NCBI GenBank assembly: GCA_965249685.1
Contig: CBDFMN010000003.1
Location: forward strand, 3,038,001 to 3,102,000
Origin: RH-AL1 sp965249685
GTDB taxonomy: Bacteria > Pseudomonadota > Alphaproteobacteria > Rhizobiales > Beijerinckiaceae
DNA length: 64,000 nt
Direction of reading: 5' to 3'
The notes beneath the pieces were generated by a model. The model was given only the letters and a program-made list of their open reading frames with translations. It was not told the origin of the DNA and did not search any database. Shown one piece after another: positions 7,799 to 15,681 of the stretch. A program made the translations under genes and the position numbers. Position 1 is the stretch's first letter. The number at the start of each line of letters is the position of its first letter.

Positions 7799-9784
7799 CT
7801 ATTTGGCCTGCTGGATGCGCGTGAGCGGCGCGACGAAGTCCAGCACGAAACCCTCTGGCGCGTAGTCCATCGTCACCGTCCCGAAGCTCGCCAGGCTGTG
7901 CTTGACGAGGCGCGAACCGAAGCCGGTGCGCTCGGGCGGTGCGATCGGCGTCGGCGCGGTCTCCTGCCATCGGAAGACGAGATGGGGTTCGCCCTCCCGG
8001 GGTTCCGTGTGCCAGGTGATGGCGAGGCGGCCGCCGGCATCCGACAGCGCGCCGTATTTGACGGCATTGGTGCCGAGTTCGTGCAGGACGAGCGCCAGCG
8101 AGAGGGCCGCCTGGGGGCCGAGCCGCACGTCGGGGCCGCTCAATGTCACCTGCCCGCCGGCATCGTGGACCTTCATCGCGCCGGCGATCAGCACCGTCAG
8201 GTCGGCGCTGGTCCAATGGTGCTGCATCAGCACGTCATGGGCGCCGGCGAGCGCGTCGATGCGCGACAGCAAGGCTTCGCTGGCGCCTTCCATCGTCGTC
8301 GCGGTGCGCAGCGTCTGCCGCGCCACCGAGACGACCACTGCCAGGATGTTCTTCACGCGGTGCGACAGTTCGTTCATCAGCACGCGCTGGCGCGCCTCTC
8401 CGGCCTTGCGGGCGTCGATGTCGCTGATCGCCACCACGGCGCCCTCGATCCGCCCCATATCGCCGCGGATCGGCGCCGCCTCGAAGGACACCCAGGCGCG
8501 CGTGCCGTCGCCGCGCTGGTAGTCCACATCGAGGATCGAGCGCGCCTCTCCCGCGTCCAGGACGCGCCGCAGCGGGTACTCCGCCCGTGCGACCAGCCGA
8601 CCGTCCGCGTGAAAGCCGCGCCAGCGCTCGGCGGTGACATCGCCGGGCGAGCGCGTCGGGGCGTGGCGCAGGATCTCGGCCGCAAGCCGGTTGCCTTCGA
8701 CGATGTGACCGTCGGCGTCCGCGATGAGGACGCCGACGGGGATCGTATCGAGGACCGTCTGCAGCCGGTGCGCGCTCCGCGCGACGCGCAACATCGCCTC
8801 CTTGCTCTGCGTGACGTCGCGGGCGACGACGAGCAGCCGCGGGAGGCCGTCGCCCGTCGCGGCGATGCGTGTCACGAGGACGTCCCACCATTTGAGCGTG
8901 CCGGCTTTCATCGCGCACCGCGCCTGGAAGCGGCCGCTGCCGCCGGCTTCGGCCGTCGCGACGGCCTGCGCGGCAGCCCCGGTCGCCTCGCCCCACAGGT
9001 CGATCCAGCGCCTTGCCCGCAAAGCCTCGAGGGAGGTGGCTTCCAGCAGCGCCAGGCCGTTGGCGTTGATGACCGCGATGTAGCCTCGATCGTCGAGGAC
9101 GGTGATGCAGTCGCCGCTGGCCGCGAGGATGGAGCGGGTAAAGGCCTCGCTGTCGCGCAGCTGCTCCTCGGCGAGACGGCGCTCCGTCTGGTCGCGAAGA
9201 ATCTTGAGGAAGCCGACGGTCGTGCCCTCCTCGGAGCGTAGCGGCATCATCGTGCCGCTGGCGAAGAAGCGCGTGCCGTCTTTGCGCATGTGCCAGCGCT
9301 CGTCGTCGGCGCGGCCCTGCGTAAGCGCACCGCGCATCTCTTCCTCGGGAACGCGGTCGGCCCGGTCCTCCGGCGTGAAGATGGTGCTGGCGGAACGGCC
9401 TTCCACGTCGTCGGCGGACCAGCCGAGGATGCGGGCGGCGCCTTCGTTCCAGATGGTGATCTCGCCGGCGAGATCCGTCACGATGATGGCGAAGTCGACC
9501 GCACTCTGCAGGATCGCCTCGACCCGGTCATGCTCGGCGGCGGATGCGGCAAGCTTCGCCTGACCGAGCGACAGCGCCAGCCGGTAAGTCCGCGTCGTGC
9601 GCGCCATATCCAGGCGCAGACGATCGTTCTCCTGGCGCACCACGTCGAGCTCGGCGGTGACGTTCACGCGGGCGGGTGGGCGCGGCGCGGCCGAATTAGG
9701 GTCGATACCGGCCTGAATGAGAAGCGCTCGCAGACGGTTGATCTCGTCGTCGTGCTCCGCCGTTCGGTTCATCGGGGTGGACAT
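7799..9784 (-). CDS. PAS-domain HWE-family sensor histidine kinase
   Basis: A 661-residue soluble sensor kinase. A short coiled N-terminus leads into three PAS domains: one starting near residue 78 (SAVDFAIIVTDLAGEITIWN), one near 205 (ASGDCITVLDDRGYI) and one near 345 (LDTIPVGVLIADADG). The phospho-acceptor motif ELSHRVKNILAV places the histidine near residue 475, and the ATP-binding part has the HWE-type N box VLHELGTNAVKYGAL with FRWQE further on. HWE kinases are typical of rhizobial relatives and often sense light or redox through PAS cofactors; here the PAS ligands are unknown. No response regulator is adjacent. ATG 9784 is chosen; a much longer frame upstream is a shadow of the oxidase gene. 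Confidence 0.85.
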   Translation of the reverse strand: MSTPMNRTAEHDDEINRLRALLIQAGIDPNSAAPRPPARVNVTAELDVVRQENDRLRLDMARTTRTYRLALSLGQAKLAASAAEHDRVEAILQSAVDFAIIVTDLAGEITIWNEGAARILGWSADDVEGRSASTIFTPEDRADRVPEEEMRGALTQGRADDERWHMRKDGTRFFASGTMMPLRSEEGTTVGFLKILRDQTERRLAEEQLRDSEAFTRSILAASGDCITVLDDRGYIAVINANGLALLEATSLEALRARRWIDLWGEATGAAAQAVATAEAGGSGRFQARCAMKAGTLKWWDVLVTRIAATGDGLPRLLVVARDVTQSKEAMLRVARSAHRLQTVLDTIPVGVLIADADGHIVEGNRLAAEILRHAPTRSPGDVTAERWRGFHADGRLVARAEYPLRRVLDAGEARSILDVDYQRGDGTRAWVSFEAAPIRGDMGRIEGAVVAISDIDARKAGEARQRVLMNELSHRVKNILAVVVSVARQTLRTATTMEGASEALLSRIDALAGAHDVLMQHHWTSADLTVLIAGAMKVHDAGGQVTLSGPDVRLGPQAALSLALVLHELGTNAVKYGALSDAGGRLAITWHTEPREGEPHLVFRWQETAPTPIAPPERTGFGSRLVKHSLASFGTVTMDYAPEGFVLDFVAPLTRIQQAK

Positions 9785-9885
9785 CGCGCCTGCAAGGAAA
9801 AGGTTGTCCTGGATGGCCGGACCCGCTCCGCCCCACTGTGGCTGTCCGCGACCGTCTCTTGCAAGAGGTTCTTGCCGCGGCGGCG

Positions 9886-11136
9886 TCAGGCCGAGACCAC
9901 CGCGCGTGCCGCGGCGAGGCCTGTCTCGAAGGCTCCATGCGCCGTCGAAAAGAAGTGCGGCGACGTGGCCTCGCCGGCAAACAGCACGCGGCCGCTCTGG
10001 ACCGGCGTCGCGAGGGCTGCCCTGGCGTCCGCCCAGCCCGGCAGCGCATGCGAGTAGGAGCCGAGCGACAGCGGGTCGCGCGCCCAGCCGGTGGCGAGGA
10101 CGGGCGTCAGGCGGCGGCAGAAGTCGCCGCCCATCGCCGCCCCGATCTCTTCCAGCGCGGCGGCGGCGAAGGCACGCAGGCCGCCTTCCTCCAGGGCGCG
10201 CGCGTAGTCGCCGCCGAAATAGCCCTCGACCATCGGCCGGCCGCTCGGCCGCAGGGTGTAGGCGCCGGTATCCATCCGCCCGGCTGTCCCGGCGATCCGC
10301 GTGTCGGGCTCGAACTCCCCGGCCCCATCCAACCGAAAGTAGAGCTTGTCGGCCACCCCGAGCGGGAGCCCGGCCGCTGCCGCCAGGTGGCCGTCGAGGG
10401 CCGGGGAGAACCGGATCGCTCCCGCGGCGAGCACGCTCGTCGGGACGGTGACGATGACCTGCTCGGCGTCCACGATCCCCGCCGCCGTCACGACCCGGAC
10501 GCGAGGGGCCGTGATGTCGATGGCGGTGACGGGGCAGGCGAGCCGAATGGGAAGGCCGGCGGCCATAGTGGCGATGAGCGCGCCGTAGCCGCCCACGACG
10601 CGCCAATCCCGCTCGGTGTCGCAATAGCGGCCGTAGTCGATGACGGAAACCCGCTCGGGCGGTGCGCCGTTGTAATAGGTTGAGATCGCACCGATGAGGC
10701 CGTTCCAGCGGCCGTTTGGCTCAAGCAGGGTCGCCGCGGCACGGTCTTGCCCGCTGCGCTCCGCCGCCGACGCTGCGGCCGCCAGCCGCTCCTCGTAGGC
10801 GTCATAGGCCGCGGAGAAGGCCGCCTGATCGGGGGCGCCACGGGAGCCGGCGTGGGTCGCGCGCCGCCACGGCGGCTCGCTCGTGTCGAGTGCGAAACCG
10901 AGGTCGGGCGCCGCGGCGGCGAGGCAATTGCGGTCGGCCGAGTGGAGCCACTCGCAGCCGAGGTCGAGGGGCGCCGCCTTTGCGTGCGGCACCGTGTGCG
11001 CCCGGCCGCCGACCCGGTCGCGCGCCTCAAGGATCAACACGGAGCGGCCGAGCCGGACGAGTTCACGCCCGGCGGCGATCCCCGCCGCCCCGGCTCCGAC
11101 CACCACGACGTCGGGACGGTGAGAATGAAGTGTCAT
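9886..11136 (-). CDS. Flavin monoamine oxidase family protein
   Basis: A 416-residue FAD-dependent amine oxidase. The N-terminal dinucleotide-binding motif VVVGAGAAGIAAGRELVRLG (residues about 10-29) is followed by EARDRVGGRA, and the C-terminal FAD motif GRVLFAGEATSPHFFSTAHG closes the fold. These ends and the length match the family that oxidises primary amines or polyamines to aldehydes with release of ammonia and peroxide. No signal peptide is present, so it is cytoplasmic. It lies about 100 bases upstream of the histidine kinase on the same strand. Substrate is not predictable. Confidence 0.85.
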   Translation of the reverse strand: MTLHSHRPDVVVVGAGAAGIAAGRELVRLGRSVLILEARDRVGGRAHTVPHAKAAPLDLGCEWLHSADRNCLAAAAPDLGFALDTSEPPWRRATHAGSRGAPDQAAFSAAYDAYEERLAAAASAAERSGQDRAAATLLEPNGRWNGLIGAISTYYNGAPPERVSVIDYGRYCDTERDWRVVGGYGALIATMAAGLPIRLACPVTAIDITAPRVRVVTAAGIVDAEQVIVTVPTSVLAAGAIRFSPALDGHLAAAAGLPLGVADKLYFRLDGAGEFEPDTRIAGTAGRMDTGAYTLRPSGRPMVEGYFGGDYARALEEGGLRAFAAAALEEIGAAMGGDFCRRLTPVLATGWARDPLSLGSYSHALPGWADARAALATPVQSGRVLFAGEATSPHFFSTAHGAFETGLAAARAVVSA

Positions 11137-11214
11137 GTCCGCCAGATGGCGCTTCTCCCTTTTGCCGCCAAGGGGCGGGGCCTCCAGCGTCTCGAGCGGA
11201 GCGCTCAGGGATTA

Positions 11215-11475
11215 TCACGGCAGTGCCGTCCCGCCGGCTGCGGCAGGAGCGGGCCTGCCCGGCGGCGGCGTCAAGGCGGGGAGGGGCTGGGTGAAGGTGC
11301 CGGCGAGAATGCTGACGATGATGGCGATGCCGGCCGCCGCGCCCGCGAGGGTGCGGAGTCTCCGGGCGCCGCGGGCCTCTCGGTAGAACAGGAGGCCGTA
11401 CCGCGCCACGATGAAGGCGAAGAATCCGCAAAGCCCGACCAGCCCGATCGCCGCCGCTGAGGTCAAGGTGCCCAT
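11215..11475 (-). CDS. Small two-helix membrane protein, unknown
   Basis: An 86-residue protein starting at ATG 11475. Two hydrophobic stretches (AAAIGLVGLCGFFAFIVARY and LAGAAAGIAIIVSILAGTF) are separated by a short basic loop (FYREARGARRLR), followed by a Pro/Ala-rich tail. No family is recognised. The frame extends upstream to 11634, but that part is low in typical coding character and is left out. It could be a real small inner-membrane protein; support is only the paired helices with a basic loop. Confidence 0.5.
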   Translation of the reverse strand: MGTLTSAAAIGLVGLCGFFAFIVARYGLLFYREARGARRLRTLAGAAAGIAIIVSILAGTFTQPLPALTPPPGRPAPAAAGGTALP

Positions 11476-11709
11476 CGAGCCCCACGTCTTGCCATTCTCG
11501 GCAGTCCCCTTGCGCGCACCCGGCAGACCCGGCCGCGGTGTCGTCGGTATAGCCCCGCCGCCCCCCGTGTACCAGGGCGCTTCTCGCGCAACGATGGTCG
11601 TGTCGGCCACGGAAAAGCCAGATCGAGGCCGCACAGCGCGGCCGACGTACTGCGTTTCATGATCACACTGTATCTTGCGAGCAGGCTAGGAACTGCAACG
11701 GGCGGGTCG

Positions 11710-13371
11710 TCAAGGCGTCCGCAGCAGCGCCTCCAGCGTCTCGATCCGGTCGGCCTCGCGCGCCGGCTTGTCCCAGCGGATGCGGGCGACGCGGGGGAAG
11801 CGCATGGCAACGCCGGACTTGTGGCGCGTCGAACGGTTCAGCCCCTCGAAGGCGATCTCCAACACGAGGCCGTCGGCCATGCCGTGCGTCACCTCGCGGA
11901 CCGGGCCGAACCGGGCCACCGTGTTGTTGCGGACGTAACGGTCGAGGCGAACGAGCTCCTCGTCGGTGAAGCCGGAATAGGCCTTGCCGACAGGTACGAG
12001 CGCTGCGCCTTCCGCGTCCGTGCGCCAGACGCCGAAGGTGTAATCCGAGTAGAAGGACGAGCGCTTGCCGTGGCCGCGCTGCGCGTACATGACGACGGCG
12101 TCGACCGTGAAAGGGTCGCGTTTCCACTTGTACCAGAGGCCTTTCGGCCGCCCCGGCACGTAGATCGAGTCCGTGCGCTTCAGCATCAGGCCCTCGATCG
12201 CCTCCGCGTCCGCGCCGGCGCCGGCCCCCCGCGGATCCTTGCGCGCGGCGGCCAAGCTTTCCCAACCCGCGAAGGGGACGAGCGGCGAGAGGTCGAGACG
12301 CTCGTCGGCGACCTCCGCCACGAAGGCGGCGAGCTTACCGCGCCGCTCCGCGAAGGGAAGCGGCCGCAGGTCCAGGCCGTCGAGCGAGAGCAGGTCGTAG
12401 GCGCGGATATGCGTGGGATAGTCCGCCACCAGCTTGAGCGACACGGTGCGCCTGTTGAGCCGCTGCTGCAGCACGCCGAAGGGCTGGACGAGGCCGCCGC
12501 GCACAACGAGCAGCTCGCCGTCGAGCGAAAAGCGCGGATACGGGAAAGAGGCCAGCGCCTCGGCCATGTCGGGGAAGGCTTCGGAGACGTCCTCGCCGGT
12601 CCGCGAGTAGAGGCGCACGACGCTGGCGCCGTCCGCCTCCACGCCCCGCGTCGCCTGGATACGGATGCCGTCCCATTTCCATTCGGCGGTGAAATCGGCG
12701 GGGTCGAGCGCGACGAGGTCGCGGTCCTCAAGCGGGTGGGCGAGCATGGCCGGGTGGAATGGCGCGGGGTCGGTGGCATCCGGCTTGTCCTCGCGCCCCT
12801 CGACCCAGGCGAACAGGTCGATGTAGGGCGGACGCAGGCCGTGCCACACCTCCTCGACCTCGTTTGCCGCGATGCCGCCGATTTCGCCGACGGCCGTCTT
12901 GGCGAGGCGGGCGGAGACGCCGACGCGGAGCGAGCCGGTGATGAGCTTGAGCAGCGCCCAGCGGCCGTTCTCGTCGAGGGCGTCGAGCCAGCCGGCGATG
13001 AGGCGCGGCAGGTCGAGCTTGCCGGCGGTGCCGAGCGTGCCCACCACGTCCGAGAGGGTGAGCGGTGCGCCGTTGCCCGCCCCGTCGTCGGGGCGCGGCG
13101 GCGCCGGCCACAGCAGCGCAACGGCTTCGGAGAGGTCGCCGACGTAGTCGTAGGAGAGGCCGAAGAGGTATTCGTCGACGCGGGCGGCGATGAGCGCCCG
13201 CACGAGGTTCGGCTTGGCATGCTGGAACGACAGCGATCCCGTCAGGGCGGCGAGCGCATAGCCGCGCTCGGGGTCGGGCGTCGAGCGGAAATAGTCCACC
13301 ATCATCCGCAGCTTGTTGTTGCGGCCGGGTTCGTAGCTCAGGCGGTCCAGCAGCCAGGCGAATTGGTTCAC
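11710..13371 (-). CDS. ATP-dependent DNA ligase of the ligase-associated repair cluster
   Basis: A 553-residue ATP-dependent DNA ligase. The adenylation motif EWKWDGIRIQ puts the nucleophilic lysine near residue 232; later motifs include SLDGELLV, EGLMLKR and GLWYKWKRDP. An alpha-helical N-terminal domain of about 200 residues precedes the catalytic core, as in the PP_1105/cisplatin-resistance ligase group (TIGR04120). It starts at GTG 13371, and that GTG overlaps the stop of the exonuclease gene by 4 bases (GTGA), so the two are translationally coupled. The helicase and phosphoesterase of the same set lie on the other strand at 15682-19090. A role in damage repair is known for this gene set; the individual substrate is inferred. 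Confidence 0.93.
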   Translation of the reverse strand: MNQFAWLLDRLSYEPGRNNKLRMMVDYFRSTPDPERGYALAALTGSLSFQHAKPNLVRALIAARVDEYLFGLSYDYVGDLSEAVALLWPAPPRPDDGAGNGAPLTLSDVVGTLGTAGKLDLPRLIAGWLDALDENGRWALLKLITGSLRVGVSARLAKTAVGEIGGIAANEVEEVWHGLRPPYIDLFAWVEGREDKPDATDPAPFHPAMLAHPLEDRDLVALDPADFTAEWKWDGIRIQATRGVEADGASVVRLYSRTGEDVSEAFPDMAEALASFPYPRFSLDGELLVVRGGLVQPFGVLQQRLNRRTVSLKLVADYPTHIRAYDLLSLDGLDLRPLPFAERRGKLAAFVAEVADERLDLSPLVPFAGWESLAAARKDPRGAGAGADAEAIEGLMLKRTDSIYVPGRPKGLWYKWKRDPFTVDAVVMYAQRGHGKRSSFYSDYTFGVWRTDAEGAALVPVGKAYSGFTDEELVRLDRYVRNNTVARFGPVREVTHGMADGLVLEIAFEGLNRSTRHKSGVAMRFPRVARIRWDKPAREADRIETLEALLRTP

Positions 13372-14396
13372 GCCGCCGCGTCCACCGGCTCCGCCTCTTC
13401 CTCGTCGCCGTAGCCGAGGATGTGCAGCGGTTCCGCCTCGATCCCCTGGCCGCGCGCCCAGTACACGAGCGCATCCGCCTCGCCGTGCGTCACCAGCAGC
13501 TTGGAGCAGCCGGTCTCGATCACCGTCGTGCAGAGGGCTTCCCAGTCGGCGTGGTCGGAGATGACGAGGGGTAGCTCGATGCCCTTTTGCCGCGCGCGCG
13601 CCCGCACCCGCATCCAGCCCGAGGCGAAAGCCACGACGGGATCGGGGAACTTGCGCGCCCACAGGTCCTGCAGCGCGCTCGGCGGGCAGATCACGATCTC
13701 TCCGCCGAGCTTCGCCCGGTCGGCCGGCGCCACGCGGCGGACCTCGCCGAGCGGGATGCCCCGGTCCTGGTAGAAGCGGGTCAGACGCTCTGTCGCCCCA
13801 TGCATGTAGAGGGGGCGGTCGTAGCCGGCTTGGCGCAGCAGCGCCATGACGCGCTGCGCCTTGCCGAGCGCGTAGGCACCCACAAGGTGGGCGCGCTCGG
13901 GGAACAGCGCGCGCGAGGCGAGCAGCTTGGCGACCTCGAGGTCGGTTCGGGAATGGCGGAAGACCGGCAGGCCGAAGGTCGCCTCCGTAACGAAGACGTC
14001 GCAGGGCACCACCTCGAAGGGCGCGCAGGTCGGGTCCGGTTCGCGCTTGTAGTCGCCCGACACCACGACGATCAGTCCGGGGAAGCCGAGCCGTATCTGG
14101 GCCGAGCCGAGGACGTGGCCGGCCGCGTGGAAGCTGATAGCGGCACGGCCGAGATGGACCGTCTCGCCGGGGCCCACCGCTTGGCGGCTCGCGCAGAAGT
14201 CGTCGCCGTAGCGGACCGCCATAATGGCCAGTGTGTCCGCCGTGGCGAGAACGGCGCCGTGCCCTGCGCGAGCATGATCGGAATGGCCGTGCGTGACGAG
14301 CGCACGATGGACAGGGCGCGTGGGGTCAACAAAAAAGTCACCCGATGGACAGTAAAGTCCCTCGGGTGCAAGCGTCAGGTTCTGGCCGAGATCCAT
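13368..14396 (-). CDS. Ligase-associated metallo-beta-lactamase-fold DNA exonuclease
   Basis: A 342-residue nuclease of the MBL/beta-CASP group (TIGR04122 type). The metal-binding motif THGHSDHARAGH lies near residues 34-45, with further ligand segments HAAGHVLGSAQI, VVVSGDYKREPD and VISDHADWEAL. Start ATG 14396. Its stop codon overlaps the ligase start by 4 bases, showing an exonuclease-ligase operon. In the known four-gene set this enzyme would process DNA ends before sealing by the ligase. It is full length with all expected metal ligands visible. Confidence 0.92.
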   Translation of the reverse strand: MDLGQNLTLAPEGLYCPSGDFFVDPTRPVHRALVTHGHSDHARAGHGAVLATADTLAIMAVRYGDDFCASRQAVGPGETVHLGRAAISFHAAGHVLGSAQIRLGFPGLIVVVSGDYKREPDPTCAPFEVVPCDVFVTEATFGLPVFRHSRTDLEVAKLLASRALFPERAHLVGAYALGKAQRVMALLRQAGYDRPLYMHGATERLTRFYQDRGIPLGEVRRVAPADRAKLGGEIVICPPSALQDLWARKFPDPVVAFASGWMRVRARARQKGIELPLVISDHADWEALCTTVIETGCSKLLVTHGEADALVYWARGQGIEAEPLHILGYGDEEEAEPVDAAA

Positions 14397-14423
14397 AGGT
14401 GGAAATGAACGGCGGCCGGCGGC

Positions 14424-14729
14424 TTATTCGGCGCCGCCGCAGACCATGCCCATGGTCGGATAGACCTTGCCGTCCGGTCCGGTCATCTTCGTGACGCGGA
14501 CACAGTCTTCGCTGTCGCCTTCGCCGGCGCGGGCCAACTGTATCACCGGGCCTGCCGCAAGCGGTGCGAGCCTGGTCGCCTGCGTGCTGGCGGCTACGTC
14601 CGTGATGAGCGAGCGGGGGGCAAGGGTCAGCGGGGCCGCGATCACGACCGCACCGAAACCTGCGAAGGCGACTGCCGCGATCGATAACTTCAAAGCCTGC
14701 CGGCGAAGACGCTTTTGCGTGGTGACCAT
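14424..14729 (-). CDS. Small exported or membrane-anchored hypothetical protein
   Basis: A 101-residue protein starting at ATG 14729 behind a G-rich ribosome-binding stretch (GGGGGCGGG). A basic leader (QKRLRRQALK) precedes one hydrophobic helix (LSIAAVAFAGFGAVVIAA), consistent with a signal peptide or anchor. The C-terminal half carries two cysteines (SEDCVRV and GMVCGGAE), which could form a disulfide in the periplasm. Not recognised. It sits 27 bases upstream of the exonuclease start on the same strand, so it may be co-transcribed with the repair arm, though no functional link is evident. Confidence 0.55.
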   Translation of the reverse strand: MVTTQKRLRRQALKLSIAAVAFAGFGAVVIAAPLTLAPRSLITDVAASTQATRLAPLAAGPVIQLARAGEGDSEDCVRVTKMTGPDGKVYPTMGMVCGGAE

Positions 14730-14863
14730 GACCCGCCCCCGAATAGCGTGCGCTCCGGATTGAGCGCTTGACCGCGACACACGTGATGTGTCTCGACGGA
14801 ACAACCGCGCAAAGCGCGAAAAGTTGCGCTTCGTCCGGCCAGCACGAAAGATTTAAGCGATGG

Positions 14864-14895
14864 TAAAAAAAGACCCCGCCGAAGCGGGGTCTTTT
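14864..14895 (-). terminator. Rho-independent terminator after the Gly/His-rich gene
   Basis: An 11-bp perfect stem (AAAGACCCCGC pairing with its complement) with a 4-base loop spans 14869-14894. On the minus strand it is followed by seven T residues (plus-strand A run at 14864-14870). It lies 26 bases past the stop of the gene at 14921-15412. The weaker T run on the other side might allow bidirectional use. Confidence 0.85.
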
Positions 14896-14920
14896 CGCGA
14901 ATCAGGCTTTAGATCAGGCC

Positions 14921-15412
14921 TCAGTAACCGTAGCCATACCCGTAGGGGCTGCCGTAGTAGCCGCAGCTGCCATAATAGCCGCCGTAGTACCCGCCATAGC
15001 CACCGTACCCGCAGCTCGAGTAGGCGCCGTAAGCGCCGGCAAGCGCCAGGGCGCCAAGGCCGTAGCCAAACCCACGACCATACCCGCCGTACCCGCGGCC
15101 GTAGCCACCGCGCCCATAACCGTAGCCGTAGCCGCGACCACCGTAGCCGCCCCGGAAGCCGGCGCCCCGGAAGCCGCCGCCACCGAAGCCGCCACCGTGG
15201 AACCCGCCGCCGTGGAACCCGCCACCGTGGAACCCGCCGCCGTGGAACCCGCCACCGCCGAAGCCACCGCCGTGGAAGCCGCCCCCGCCGCCATGGAAGC
15301 CACCGCCGCCGAAGCCGCGCGCATCGGCGGCGGAAGGAACGGTGGCGATGCCGGCGGCCAGCGTCAGGGCCGTAGCGCCAGCCACAAGGGTCTTCTTCAA
15401 AACGTTGTTCAT
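14921..15412 (-). CDS. Gly/His/Tyr-rich secreted repeat protein
   Basis: A 163-residue secreted protein. ATG 15412 has AAGGAGA 5 bases upstream and begins a clear signal peptide cut after PSAADA. The mature part begins with tandem FHGGG/FGGGG units (residues about 34-85, seven or more copies), followed by a Tyr/Gly/Arg-rich region and a short hydrophobic patch (GLGALALAGAYGAY), and ends in YYGS/YGYGY repeats with two cysteines. Histidines spaced in glycine suggest metal binding or a structural surface protein, but no function is known. It resembles in style the secreted proteins at 49878 and 51005. It has its own terminator and is divergent from the helicase gene. Confidence 0.8.
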   Translation of the reverse strand: MNNVLKKTLVAGATALTLAAGIATVPSAADARGFGGGGFHGGGGGFHGGGFGGGGFHGGGFHGGGFHGGGFHGGGFGGGGFRGAGFRGGYGGRGYGYGYGRGGYGRGYGGYGRGFGYGLGALALAGAYGAYSSCGYGGYGGYYGGYYGSCGYYGSPYGYGYGY

Positions 15413-15681
15413 CGTTGTCTCCTTGCGAAGCCGAATGTTAAGACCAAAGCGGCGGACCCCGTCGTCCGTTGCATTAGACTTAAGTCGGAAGATAGGATCA
15501 GGCCGCTCGATTGCAGCATGTGGTGCGATCACAGTAATGCGATCTTGGCGGCAGAGTTTCAACAAAGCACAAGATAATGCCGCCCGACCCGCGGTCCGCC
15601 ATTCTCCCGGGTCGGCTCAGGCGGGGTGCCGCGAGATCTTACCGGCTTGGTCTGGCCGCGCCCGGGGGATAAGGACAGTGG

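Noticed and set aside
7799..10624. 941-residue fused kinase frame
   Set aside because: The part upstream of 9784 is antisense-type shadow of the amine oxidase; three PAS domains and the kinase lie wholly below 9784.
14798..14825. GGAAC followed by GTT as another EcfG-type promoter
   Set aside because: The spacing is 20 bases, outside the 16-17 base range.
15176..15310. Regularly repeated units that could suggest a CRISPR or satellite
   Set aside because: The repeats are in-frame codons of FHGGG units of the secreted protein and have no unique spacers.
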